In this document: one piece after another, positions 1-7,960 of the stretch
Layout of the letters: every line of letters starts with the position of its first letter
Position numbering within the stretch: position 1 is the stretch's first letter
DNA from: an uncultured Pelagimonas sp.
GTDB lineage: Bacteria; Pseudomonadota; Alphaproteobacteria; Rhodobacterales; Rhodobacteraceae
Assembly (NCBI RefSeq): GCF_947498515.1
Contig: NZ_CANMKO010000006.1
Coordinates: 62,001 to 126,000, forward strand
DNA: 64,000 nucleotides
Direction of reading: 5' to 3'
Made by a program: the position numbers and the translations under genes
The notes under the pieces: generated by a model
Databases searched by the model: none
Told to the model about the DNA's origin: nothing
Seen by the model: only the letters and a program-made list of their open reading frames with translations

Positions 1-1
1 A

Positions 2-886
2 CTTATCGGGTTGTGTCTTGCCCAGACCTGGCTCGACCAAGGCGCGCCCGGCGCCTTTACCCTTGCTGAAATCGGCCCCGGTCGCGGCACGCTTATGGCC
101 GACATCCTACGCGCCACCCGCGCCGTGCCCGGCTTTCACGCCGCCGCCACCCTTCATCTGATCGAAGCGTCACCAACGCTACGCAAAGCACAGGCCGACC
201 GTCTAACCGACCACACCCCGACATGGCACGACAGCATCACCACCCTCCCCGAGGCCCCGCTCCTCCTTGTTGCCAATGAATTCTTTGACGCCCTGCCGAT
301 CCGCCAATTCACCCGCGATGCCAAAGGTTGGCGCGAAACCATGGTGGCCGTCCAAGACACCACTTTAATTGCGGGCCTTTCCGACCCGGCCCCAATCGAA
401 ATGCTCGACCACCGCCTAGCGGACACCGAAACGGGGCAGATCGTCGAAACCTGCGCCCCCGCCGCGCCTATCACCGCCGAAATCAGCCGCCGCATCGCCA
501 CGTACGGCGGCACGGCGCTGATCTTTGACTATGGAGACTGGCATTCGCGTGGCGACACCTTCCAAGCCCTGCGAAACCATCACCCCGTTGATCCCTTTGC
601 CACCCCCGGTGCCGCCGATCTCACCGCACATGTTGATTTTGAGGCGTTGGCCCTTGCAGCCACTGGCGTCACCCATAGCGCCATGACGACCCAAGGAGTC
701 TTTCTCGAACGACTTGGTATCACGGCACGGGCGCAAACCCTTGCCACGTCTCTTACCGGTACGGCGCTTGAATCGCATATTCAGGCACATCGCCGGTTGA
801 CGCATCCCCAAGAAATGGGTTCGTTGTTCAAGACACTGGCGCTCGTTCCGACGGGTGCCCCGCTGCCACCGGGATATAATCAATGA
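2..886 (+). CDS. SAM-dependent methyltransferase, MidA/NDUFAF7 family (5' end outside window)
   Basis: The reading frame is open from the first bases of the window, so the N-terminus lies outside it; about 295 residues are visible, against roughly 350 for the family. A glycine-rich SAM-binding motif (AEIGPGRGTLMADILRA) is followed by LVANEFFDALPIRQF, the other hallmark of the COG1565/DUF185 family. The mitochondrial relative NDUFAF7 methylates an arginine of a complex I subunit; a similar protein-arginine role in bacteria is only inferred. The stop overlaps the pgeF start in an ATGA arrangement, so the two are translationally coupled, an order common in this group. Confidence 0.85.
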   Translation, partial: LIGLCLAQTWLDQGAPGAFTLAEIGPGRGTLMADILRATRAVPGFHAAATLHLIEASPTLRKAQADRLTDHTPTWHDSITTLPEAPLLLVANEFFDALPIRQFTRDAKGWRETMVAVQDTTLIAGLSDPAPIEMLDHRLADTETGQIVETCAPAAPITAEISRRIATYGGTALIFDYGDWHSRGDTFQALRNHHPVDPFATPGAADLTAHVDFEALALAATGVTHSAMTTQGVFLERLGITARAQTLATSLTGTALESHIQAHRRLTHPQEMGSLFKTLALVPTGAPLPPGYNQ

Positions 887-1635
887 CTTTGGAAATCATC
901 ACCTCTGATGCTTTGACCCCGTTTCGTCACGGGTTCTTTACCCGCAAAGGCGGTGCCTCTTCTGGTGTGTTTGACGGGCTGAACTGTGGTTCCGGCTCGA
1001 CCGATCAGGCCGAAATCGTTGCCATCAACCGCGCCCGCGTTGCCGAAGCCATGGACGTCAACGCCCTCGCCTCCGTTCATCAGGTGCATTCCCCCGACGT
1101 GATCACCGTCACCGAAACCGCCCAACCAAATGACAAACCCAAGGCCGACGCCCTCGTCACCGCAACCCCCGGTGTGGCGCTATCGATTCTCACCGCCGAC
1201 TGTCAGCCGGTTTTGTTTGCCGATGCCGAGGCCGAGGTTATCGGTGCCGCACATGCCGGGTGGAAAGGCGCGATGGGCGGGGTTCTGGAAACAACCATCG
1301 ACGCGATGATCGCCCTAGGCGCCACGCGCGAAAACATCTCGGCCGTGATTGGCCCCTCGATCAGTCAACGCGCCTATGAGGTCGGCCCGGAATTCCTTGA
1401 TAGCTTTCTAAGCGAAGACCCAGAGAACAGCCGTTTCTTTGCGGATGGTCAGGGCGACAAAGCCCAATTCGACCTGCCGTCCTATGGCTTGCACAAGTTG
1501 CGCAACGCCGGGGTCAACGCCGAATGGACCCGGCACTGCACCTATTCCGATCCCGACCGGTTCTTTTCCTATCGCCGTGCCACACATGCCGGTGATGCGG
1601 ACTATGGCCGCCTCATTTCGGTGATCCGCATCTGA
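883..1635 (+). CDS. pgeF: Peptidoglycan editing factor PgeF (YfiH/laccase-domain protein)
   Basis: 250 residues of the YfiH family, formerly called polyphenol oxidase. The conserved metal-site residues are visible: His69 in the HQVHS stretch, Cys107 in TADCQPV and His124 in AAHAGWKG; the DGLNCGSGS and IGPSISQRAYEVG signatures are also present. In E. coli the homologue keeps L-Ser out of peptidoglycan precursors; homologues in other bacteria act on purine nucleosides. The ATG overlaps the stop of the methyltransferase gene by 4 bases, so the two form one operon. Confidence 0.9.
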   Translation: MTLEIITSDALTPFRHGFFTRKGGASSGVFDGLNCGSGSTDQAEIVAINRARVAEAMDVNALASVHQVHSPDVITVTETAQPNDKPKADALVTATPGVALSILTADCQPVLFADAEAEVIGAAHAGWKGAMGGVLETTIDAMIALGATRENISAVIGPSISQRAYEVGPEFLDSFLSEDPENSRFFADGQGDKAQFDLPSYGLHKLRNAGVNAEWTRHCTYSDPDRFFSYRRATHAGDADYGRLISVIRI

Positions 1636-1770
1636 TTGGAAACAATCACCACCTTGTCGCGGTATTATCCCACCTTAGTCACATGTCTGCCCCAATTCAG
1701 GGTCAAAACAATTTTAACAAAGGCGCAAACGCCACCCCTGATAAGACCCGAGCAGACACGGAGACGACCC

Positions 1771-1929
1771 ATGAAAACGCAGATGAAACCAAAGACCCGC
1801 TTCATCAAGTCCATCGTTGCCACCGCCAAGGAAACTCAGACCCAGATGCCTTGGGAACGTGGGGCAACCCGCATGGCCAGCATCGCGCGCCGCCGCGCCG
1901 CGCTAATGGGCAATCTGCGGACCGCCTGA
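1771..1929 (+). CDS. Small basic conserved hypothetical protein (52 aa)
   Basis: A short ORF starting at ATG 1771 with a GGAG ribosome site a few bases upstream. The product is strongly basic (many Lys and Arg, including a SIARRRAAL stretch) with a conserved-looking PWERG core; I recall similar 50-residue proteins in Rhodobacteraceae, but know of no function. No signal peptide or membrane segment. It lies alone after pgeF and may be co-transcribed with it across a 135-base gap. Its basic character would fit nucleic-acid or ribosome contact, which is speculation. Confidence 0.6.
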   Translation: MKTQMKPKTRFIKSIVATAKETQTQMPWERGATRMASIARRRAALMGNLRTA

Positions 1930-2179
1930 TTCTATTCAAATTGCCCGCATTTCGGCGCCCTCCCTGTCGAAATGTGGCATTTTCGTTGATGTATTCGTGA
2001 CAATCTTTTCGATTCCTGCGGGATTGATCCCGCCATACCTGCCAAAACTGACCCAATCTTGACGATGTTCGATAATTGCGGCCTATTCGTGTTCAACGAA
2101 ACGCGAAACGCAATCGTCCATTTGTCGTTGTTGGTGGGGGCCAGCACGAATGTGACCGACCTGAGTAAAGGGTGATCAC

Positions 2180-2971
2180 ATGTCCAGCCTCCGTCATGGC
2201 ACTTCCAGTATGCAACATGCTCTCTCCGCACCCATTCCGGCTGACCGGAATGCGCGTCTGGAATCGCAACCTCAACGCGCAACCTCTCTCATGCGCAAAT
2301 ACGAGTGTGCGGCTCTGCTGCCTGACCTGACTGTCTCGTTTCGCCAACATGTGGCCCCTGCGTCCCCTCTGTTCGAGGATAGTGCGAGTGCTTTCGCCCG
2401 CGGCACGCTGATCCAAACGGTGCGTGGCCCTGTCGCCATCGAAGATCTGCTGCCCGGCGATTATATCGAAACCGCCAATGGGGCCGAACCGGTCACTTGG
2501 ATCGGCTCAACCACCTATGTGCCCGGTCGCGACGACGCATCGACCTCGCTCACCCATTTGACCCGCATCACCACCGACGCCTTTGGCCTTGGCAAACCCG
2601 CCTTTGATTTGATGGTTGGCCCCGGCGCGCGCATGGTTGTGCGTCATGACAAACTGCGGACCATGCTTGGCCAAGACTCGGTTCTTGCCCCGGTCCAAGA
2701 CTATACCGATGGTGATCGTTTTCTGGAAATCACCCCGGCGGGCACCGTTCAGATGTATCACCTGATGGTGCGCGAACACACGACGATAACCGTTGGCGGC
2801 ATCGAGATGGAAACCTACCACCCCGGCAAATCCATCGGTCAGGACCTCGGCCAAAACATGCGCGCCCTGTTCCTCTCGATGTTCCCCAACCTAACCGACC
2901 TGAACGATTTCGGCCAAGTCAGCCTAACCCGCTCCACCCGCAAGGTGATTGAACAACTACTGGACAGTTAA
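2180..2971 (+). CDS. Hint-domain (Hedgehog/intein-like) protein
   Basis: 263 residues. After about 70 unconserved residues comes a Hint_2-type domain: FARGTLIQTVRGPVAIEDL, LLPGDYIETANG, then PVTWIGSTTYVP, ending near residue 215 with the MYHLMVREHTTITVGGIEMETYHP block. In place of the Cys usual at the first position of inteins and Hedgehog domains there is no obvious nucleophile here, so autoprocessing is doubtful. Such solitary Hint_2 proteins, often in secreted or calcium-binding proteins, are abundant in Rhodobacteraceae. A second ATG at 2210 is an alternative start. The gene stands alone, convergent with dddP. Confidence 0.75.
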   Translation: MSSLRHGTSSMQHALSAPIPADRNARLESQPQRATSLMRKYECAALLPDLTVSFRQHVAPASPLFEDSASAFARGTLIQTVRGPVAIEDLLPGDYIETANGAEPVTWIGSTTYVPGRDDASTSLTHLTRITTDAFGLGKPAFDLMVGPGARMVVRHDKLRTMLGQDSVLAPVQDYTDGDRFLEITPAGTVQMYHLMVREHTTITVGGIEMETYHPGKSIGQDLGQNMRALFLSMFPNLTDLNDFGQVSLTRSTRKVIEQLLDS

Positions 2972-3005
2972 GCGCGCCTCGGGCAGCCCATTCGCTTTAC
3001 TCTTG

Positions 3006-3033
3006 TCGGCTTGGCAGAGTCGGCTTGGCAGAG
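3006..3033. repeat. Perfect 14-bp tandem duplication
   Basis: The 14-base unit TCGGCTTGGCAGAG occurs twice with no spacer (3006-3019 and 3020-3033) in the non-coding gap between the convergent Hint and dddP genes. It looks like a simple slippage duplication. Confidence 0.8.
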
Positions 3034-3051
3034 CGAGTGTTTGGAAACTTC

Positions 3052-3111
3052 GGTATGAATTGTCGTATTGATGGAATGATTTCCAACTTCGATACGGAAC
3101 TTATTCATACC
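3052..3111. other. Long imperfect inverted repeat in the Hint/dddP intergenic gap
   Basis: GGTATGAAT (3052-3060) pairs with ATTCATACC (3103-3111), and inside it CGTAT (3064-3068) pairs with ATACG (3092-3096), with a small GGAA/TTCC pair nearer the loop. It lies downstream of both convergent genes. It could be a transcript 3'-end structure or a remnant of a small mobile repeat; no reading frame is evident. Confidence 0.5.
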
Positions 3112-3123
3112 CCTTTTCGGACG

Positions 3124-3160
3124 AAACGGTTCTGCCCGATGTGTGACGAGGCAACCGTTT
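3124..3160. terminator. Possible bidirectional terminator between Hint gene and dddP
   Basis: AAACGGTT at 3124-3131 pairs with AACCGTTT at 3153-3160, with an additional TGCC/GGCA pair inside; TTTT continues just after the right arm on the plus strand. Its place between convergent genes fits termination of either transcript. The loop is long, so the call is tentative. Confidence 0.4.
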
Positions 3161-3211
3161 TCCTACGTAGGGCTGACAATGGTGCAAGGCGCTGGACCGT
3201 AACCTTTACGC

Positions 3212-4546
3212 TCACAGAAAACGTTGGTCGAGCGGATAGCTCGACATCTTTTCGAAACCAACGCTCGATACGACCCCTTGATCTTCAAGCTTAACCATAT
3301 GATCCCCGCCGACTTCACCCACCAAGGCCTCGATGCAAAGCGTCAGACCGGGTTCAAGCCGCGCGTCGAACGCCCCTTCGACCAATCGATCAGGATAGGC
3401 GATCAATGGCCATTCGTCGCACATTCCGACGCCATGCATCGGCGAGGAGTATTTCAGGGCTTGATACCGGCCTTGCAAAACATGCAACGAACGGGTCACA
3501 TCTTCCATATGCCGCCCCGGTCGCAGGCATGCGATATTGTATCGGATGTGTTCAACCGCCTCTGCAAAGCTTTCACGCATGTGCACAGGCGCACGGTCGT
3601 CACTGATCCACCACGTTCGGCTGAGGTCCGCGCAGATGCCGTATGGCCCAATCAAATCAGTGTCAAAGGCGATTATTTCGTTCTCTGAAATGATCCGTGG
3701 CCCGCATTCCTGAAACCAAGGATTGGTGCGGCATCCTGAGGTAAGAAGCCGCGTTTCGATCCATTCACCGCCGCGCTTGATGTTTTCGGCATGCAGCACA
3801 GCCCAAACATCGTCCTCAGTCACGCCTCCATTTGGAATTTCGCTGCGCGCAAACGTCTCCATCGCGGCCATTGAGCGTTCGCATGAATGAATCGCGCATC
3901 GCATGGCACGCAGTTCGTGCTCGGTCTTGATCGCGCGCGTCCGCTCCGTCACCTCCTCGCCGTCGCGATACGCCAGCCCTGCGTTTCGGATCGCGTCCAA
4001 CCCGGCGGGCTGAATCTTGTCGATTCCAATCTTCTTGTGACCCGGCGCGTGCGCGGCCAGCAGATCCGCCACCTCGGCGGCAAAGGCGTCTGCTGCTGGC
4101 TCGATCCGGTCCCCACGTGCAAAGTAGAACATATCCGCACCCGACCGGATTTCACGGACCAGCGGATTAAAGTCAGCAAGGAACGGCGCGTTCTTGTAAT
4201 CCCAAAGCACCATGTACCCATCAGCACATAAAAGCGCAGCGCGGAACGGATTGTGCGTATTCCATATTTGCATGTTCGTTGTGTCAGTGGCGTAGCGGAT
4301 GTTTAGGGGATCAAACATAAGCAATCCGCCATAGCCCCGCGCGATAATCGCTTCGGTTAACGCCGCGTGCCGGGCGGCGCGCATTTTCGTGAGGTCCGGC
4401 AATGCCAATCCCGCCTCGCGCCATTCTTGAAACGCGAGCGCAGTCGGCCCGATCTCGACGCGGTCGCCATTGTTTTCGGTACCATCACCCAAGCGCGGGC
4501 CCTGAGTTGGGTCGATCCGGCGCGACGCGCTATAGTGATTGTTCAT
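3212..4546 (-). CDS. dddP: DMSP lyase DddP (M24 peptidase-fold)
   Basis: 444 residues, starting at the ATG at 4546 behind GGAGAGG; an upstream in-frame extension exists but lacks a ribosome site. DddP cleaves dimethylsulfoniopropionate to acrylate and dimethyl sulfide using the M24 metallopeptidase fold. All residues known for the Ruegeria lacuscaerulei enzyme fall at the same numbers here: metal ligands Asp295, Asp297, Asp307, His371, Glu406, Glu421 and catalytic Tyr366 and Asp377. The N-terminal domain (NIRYATDTTNMQIW, YMVLWDYKNAPF) is also as in DddP, which separates it from ordinary Xaa-Pro peptidases. It is expressed alone; an Lrp/AsnC gene lies upstream on the same strand. Confidence 0.93.
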   Translation of the reverse strand: MNNHYSASRRIDPTQGPRLGDGTENNGDRVEIGPTALAFQEWREAGLALPDLTKMRAARHAALTEAIIARGYGGLLMFDPLNIRYATDTTNMQIWNTHNPFRAALLCADGYMVLWDYKNAPFLADFNPLVREIRSGADMFYFARGDRIEPAADAFAAEVADLLAAHAPGHKKIGIDKIQPAGLDAIRNAGLAYRDGEEVTERTRAIKTEHELRAMRCAIHSCERSMAAMETFARSEIPNGGVTEDDVWAVLHAENIKRGGEWIETRLLTSGCRTNPWFQECGPRIISENEIIAFDTDLIGPYGICADLSRTWWISDDRAPVHMRESFAEAVEHIRYNIACLRPGRHMEDVTRSLHVLQGRYQALKYSSPMHGVGMCDEWPLIAYPDRLVEGAFDARLEPGLTLCIEALVGEVGGDHMVKLEDQGVVSSVGFEKMSSYPLDQRFL

Positions 4547-4601
4547 TCCGCCACCTCTCCATGCACAGCAGCAGTTCGCCCGCAGGTACCTTGAGAGAAG
4601 G

Positions 4602-4637
4602 GTTGCAACTGCCCGAACGTCCGTCGAGCGTTGCAAC
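4602..4637. promoter_or_regulatory. Paired GTTGCAAC palindromes upstream of dddP
   Basis: Two copies of the perfect 8-base palindrome GTTGCAAC lie at 4602-4609 and 4630-4637, about 56 to 91 bases upstream of the dddP start; the second extends to CGTTGCAACG. Their start-to-start spacing of 28 bases is not far from three helical turns. They could be operator half-sites of a dimeric repressor or activator; the regulator is unknown. Confidence 0.4.
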
Positions 4638-4781
4638 GACAAATGAAGTCGCTTTTGTTGAAAATGCTTGCGCCCGAGCCGTCATCTAAGAAGCGTCACG
4701 CATCGGTTAGAATGGGCTCAAAGCTGACCTAAGCTCCACTATCGCGGGGCCCCTGCATCTAGAAACCCGTGTCAAAAGCTT

Positions 4782-5282
4782 TTAGGCGTTGCGGCTTAGC
4801 CGTTCTTCCAAGACATCAAACGGCACGCCGGGTTCATCTTTGGCACCGCGAATAACCAGCGATGTTTTCACGCTTGCCACATTTGGAGCGGTCAAAAGAT
4901 CGCCGGTCAAAAACGTCTGAAATGTCGATAGATCGGGCGCGACGCATTTCAGGATGAAATCGACCTCACCGTTCAGCATATGGCATTCGCGCACCAACGG
5001 CCATTCGCGGCAACGCTCTTCGAATGCGCGCAGATCGCTTTCGGCTTGGCTTTGCAATCCGACGCTGGCGAACACCTGGACCTCAAAGCCAAGCTCGCGC
5101 GCATCCACCTCGGCATGATAGCCTTTGATGAACCCTTGCTCCTCAAGCGTACGGACCCGGCGCAAACAGGGTGGCGCAGAAATCCCAACCCGGCGGGCCA
5201 GTTCTACGTTTGTCATCCGCCCATCGGCCTGCAATTCAGCCAGAATCATACGGTCAATCGGATCGAGCCGGTGCGTTGGCAT
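4782..5282 (-). CDS. Lrp/AsnC family transcriptional regulator
   Basis: 166 residues from the ATG at 5282, chosen because AGGGGAAG precedes it; the earlier start at 5297 has no ribosome site. An AsnC-type helix-turn-helix occupies residues 4-60 (LDPIDRMILAELQADGRMTNVELARRVGISAPPC split over two helices), followed by the RAM/ASNC effector-binding domain with GEVDFILKCVAPD. These proteins are octameric feast/famine regulators responding to amino acids. It reads toward dddP with a 235-base gap, so it could control dddP, but Lrp genes are numerous in roseobacters and the link is unproven. Confidence 0.88.
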   Translation of the reverse strand: MPTHRLDPIDRMILAELQADGRMTNVELARRVGISAPPCLRRVRTLEEQGFIKGYHAEVDARELGFEVQVFASVGLQSQAESDLRAFEERCREWPLVRECHMLNGEVDFILKCVAPDLSTFQTFLTGDLLTAPNVASVKTSLVIRGAKDEPGVPFDVLEERLSRNA

Positions 5283-5488
5283 AGTCTTCCCCTGCAATTC
5301 GCGATTGTTATAGCATCCCGCCGCGCTCGCGCAATAATATTTCGCAAAAGCGCAACAAAGTTCCGGATTTCAAAACCGGACGGCAACCCGGCCTCGCGGT
5401 GAAGCCGGATTTATCGCGCAGAGGGGCTCTGAATCATGCCCCCTTCACAAGGTCAAGGGAGGACCCGACTTACCCGTCGTCAGCCCAC

Positions 5489-5845
5489 TTACTCGGCATT
5501 GCGATCATGGGCCTGCAAACTGTCCTTTGGCGCCTCGTCCCGGTCGGTCATGCCGTAATCCCGGATCACGCTGGCAACCCGAAGCCGATAACCCTCAAAC
5601 ACGTCTGAGCGGCCCAACGCCTGCGCCTGCCGGTGCTCTTCCAATTGACGCCAGCGTAGCACCGCGTCCTCATCCCGGAAAAACGACAGCGATAGCAATT
5701 TCTCGGGGTTGGTGAGGCTTTGAAACCGTTCGACCGAAAGAAACCCGTCTACCTGCTCTAGGCGCTGTTTCAAATCGGCGGCAATATCAAGGTAGCGATC
5801 CTTTTCACCCCCCTTGATCTTCACCTCAAATATCACCGCAATCAT
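5489..5845 (-). CDS. Antibiotic biosynthesis monooxygenase (ABM)-domain protein
   Basis: 118 residues starting at the ATG at 5845 behind AAGGGGA. The MIAVIFEVKIKGGEKDRYLDIAADLK start and the VDGFLSVERFQSLTNPEKLLSLSFF core are typical of the small ferredoxin-like alpha/beta-barrel ABM family, whose members include quinone and heme-modifying monooxygenases; the substrate here is unknown. Its ATG overlaps the stop of the NIPSNAP gene, so the two are translationally coupled. Both lie opposite an ArsR regulator. Confidence 0.75.
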   Translation of the reverse strand: MIAVIFEVKIKGGEKDRYLDIAADLKQRLEQVDGFLSVERFQSLTNPEKLLSLSFFRDEDAVLRWRQLEEHRQAQALGRSDVFEGYRLRVASVIRDYGMTDRDEAPKDSLQAHDRNAE

Positions 5846-6180
5846 GTTGTCCCCTTTGGTTGAAACGCGCCATGCGGGTCCGATACCCGACAAAGCCATG
5901 TTCGGTCTTCGCGCAGCAAAAACCGTTCCTTTTGCGCAAACTCATAGTTTTCTCGCCCCAATGGGTCCGCCGATAACCGGGCGCGATAGGCTTCATACTC
6001 TGCAAGGCTCTCGACATTGTAAATGCCATAGGCCAGCGTCGAAGACCCTTCGTGCGGGGCATAATATCCGATCAAATCCGCCCCACAGCGTGGGATCGCT
6101 TGCCCCCAGTTTCGGGCGTATTGGGCGAATTGATCGCGTTTGGTTGGATCGATATGATAGCGAATAACGCAGGTTAGCAT
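5842..6180 (-). CDS. NIPSNAP family protein
   Basis: 112 residues, a single dimeric alpha/beta-barrel domain with VIRYHIDPTKRDQFAQYARNW and the GSSTLAYGIYNVESLAEYEAYR stretch typical of NIPSNAP proteins. The function of bacterial members is not established; they resemble the ABM fold of the next gene. The start ATG at 6180 follows GAGGAGACCGCC on the minus strand. It is the first gene of a two-gene operon with the ABM protein (ATGA overlap), divergent from the ArsR gene 71 bases away, which is the likely regulator. Confidence 0.75.
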   Translation of the reverse strand: MLTCVIRYHIDPTKRDQFAQYARNWGQAIPRCGADLIGYYAPHEGSSTLAYGIYNVESLAEYEAYRARLSADPLGRENYEFAQKERFLLREDRTWLCRVSDPHGAFQPKGTT

Positions 6181-6251
6181 GGCGGTCTCCTCTTGTGACT
6201 TTGCCGTCCTAGCGTATTGCGCGCTTCCAACGCTTCGATTACGGTCGAACT

Positions 6252-6932
6252 ATGAAAGAAGGCCCTGACATCGCCCATATCGCCGCGCTGATCGGTGATC
6301 CGGCCCGCGCCAATATGCTCACCGCCTTGATGAGCGGCAAAGCCCTGACCGCCACCGAACTGGCGACCGAGGCCGGGATCACCGTGCAAACCGCCAGCAC
6401 CCATTTGGCAAAACTCGCCGAGGGTGGTCTGGTCGAGACGCGCAAACAGGGGCGGCACAAATATAGCTCGCTTGCCAATGATGACATTGCGACCCTGCTT
6501 GAAAACCTGATGGGGGTGGCGGCCAAAACCGGACATCTGCGCACCCGAACCGGCCCTAAAGACGCCGCTTTGCGCAAGGCCCGCGTCTGTTACAACCATC
6601 TGGCGGGCGACATGGGCACCCAAATGTACGACAGTTTGCGCGCCCGCGACATGCTTCACCACTCTGGCGAAACCCTACATCTTTCCCCCACCGGAGAAAG
6701 CTTTGTCACCGCATTGGGAATTGACCTTCCCCATTTGCAACACCAACGCGCGCCGCTCTGTCGGGATTGTCTCGATTGGAGCGAACGGCGCTCGCACCTC
6801 GCCGGGAGCCTCGGCCGCGCACTCCTGTCCCGATTTATCGAACTTGGCTGGGCCAAACCTGTGGCTGATAGCCGGGTGATCCGCTTTTCGTCCCTTGGCT
6901 CAACCGAATTCGCAAAGCATTTCCCGCTCTGA
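6252..6932 (+). CDS. ArsR/SmtB-type winged-helix regulator with C-terminal extension
   Basis: 226 residues, about twice a minimal ArsR protein. The winged helix spans residues 8-85 (IAALIGDPARANMLTALMSG, then LTATELATEAGITVQTASTHL and the wing KQGRHKYSS). The rest carries DMGTQMYDSLRARDML and two cysteines in APLCRDCLDWSERR, a pattern seen in a subfamily of long ArsR proteins. That CxxC-like pair might sense metal or redox state (inference). It is divergent from the NIPSNAP-ABM operon and is its probable regulator. Confidence 0.82.
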   Translation: MKEGPDIAHIAALIGDPARANMLTALMSGKALTATELATEAGITVQTASTHLAKLAEGGLVETRKQGRHKYSSLANDDIATLLENLMGVAAKTGHLRTRTGPKDAALRKARVCYNHLAGDMGTQMYDSLRARDMLHHSGETLHLSPTGESFVTALGIDLPHLQHQRAPLCRDCLDWSERRSHLAGSLGRALLSRFIELGWAKPVADSRVIRFSSLGSTEFAKHFPL

Positions 6933-7018
6933 CCTCACATTCGTGAGACGCCGATCAGCCCCTCTTTAAACCCGTGACCACGCCCGTTATATCACCCTTG
7001 CATTCAAGGAGAGGCCAT

Positions 7019-7960
7019 ATGTCCGAGACCCGTCACACCAAAGTTCTGATCATCGGTTCCGGCCCGGCGGGCTATACCGCCGCCGTTTACGCCGCGCGCG
7101 CCATGATCGAGCCGATCCTTGTACAAGGCCTTGAGCCCGGCGGCCAGTTGACCACCACAACCGAGGTCGAAAATTACCCGTCTTTCATCGACATCCAAGG
7201 CCCCGAGCTGATGATGAAAATGGAAGAACACGCCCGCGCCATGGGCACCGAAATCATCGGTGACATCATCACCTCGATCGATTTTGACCAACGCCCCTTT
7301 GTCGCCCAATCCGATAGCGGCACGGTCTATACCGCCGATTCGATCATTCTTGCCACTGGTGCGCGTGCCAAATGGCTGGGTCTGGAAAGCGAAGAGGCGT
7401 TCAAAGGCTTTGGCGTTTCGGCCTGTGCCACCTGCGACGGCTTCTTTTATCGTGGCAAAGAGATTGTGGTGATCGGTGGCGGCAACACCGCCGTCGAAGA
7501 GGCGCTGTTTCTGACCAACTTTGCCTCCAAAGTGACCTTGATCCACCGTCGTGACGAATTGCGGTCCGAAAAGATCCTTCAGGACCGCCTGTTCAAGAAC
7601 CCCAAGATTGAACCGCTCTGGTTCCATGAGGTCGAAGAAGTCCTTGGCGATGAAAATCCCAAAGGCGTCACCGGCGTGCGTGTCAAACACACCAAAACCG
7701 GCGAAACACAGGTCATCGACTGCGCCGGTGTTTTTGTTGCCATCGGCCACGCGCCCGCCAATGAATTGGTCAAAGACGTGCTCGACACCCACATGGGCGG
7801 CTATGTGGTGACCCAACCGGATTCCACCGCGACCTCAATCCCCGGCGTCTTCGCCGCTGGCGATTTGACCGACCACAAATACCGTCAGGCGGTGACCAGC
7901 GCCGGAATGGGCTGTATGGCCGCGCTTGAGGCCGAACGCTTCTTGGCTGAGCAAGAGTGA
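7019..7960 (+). CDS. trxB: Thioredoxin-disulfide reductase
   Basis: 313 residues from ATG 7019 with AAGGAGAG upstream; an in-frame start at 6974 lacks a ribosome site. The FAD-binding [10 protein letters not shown] motif is near residue 13, the redox-active pair is Cys136-Ala-Thr-Cys139 followed by Asp140, and the NADPH-binding [12 protein letters not shown] motif follows; the second FAD motif is [15 protein letters not shown]. It reduces thioredoxin with NADPH in the cytoplasm. The last bases overlap the GTG start of the RES-domain gene. Confidence 0.95.
   Translation: MSETRHTKVLIIGSGPAGYTAAVYAARAMIEPILVQGLEPGGQLTTTTEVENYPSFIDIQGPELMMKMEEHARAMGTEIIGDIITSIDFDQRPFVAQSDSGTVYTADSIILATGARAKWLGLESEEAFKGFGVSACATCDGFFYRGKEIVVIGGGNTAVEEALFLTNFASKVTLIHRRDELRSEKILQDRLFKNPKIEPLWFHEVEEVLGDENPKGVTGVRVKHTKTGETQVIDCAGVFVAIGHAPANELVKDVLDTHMGGYVVTQPDSTATSIPGVFAAGDLTDHKYRQAVTSAGMGCMAALEAERFLAEQE

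Noticed and set aside
3025-3294. An 89-codon plus-strand frame with CPMCDE
   Set aside because: Overlaps the 3' end of dddP and two inverted repeats; no ribosome site and no family match, although the zinc-like pair was tempting.
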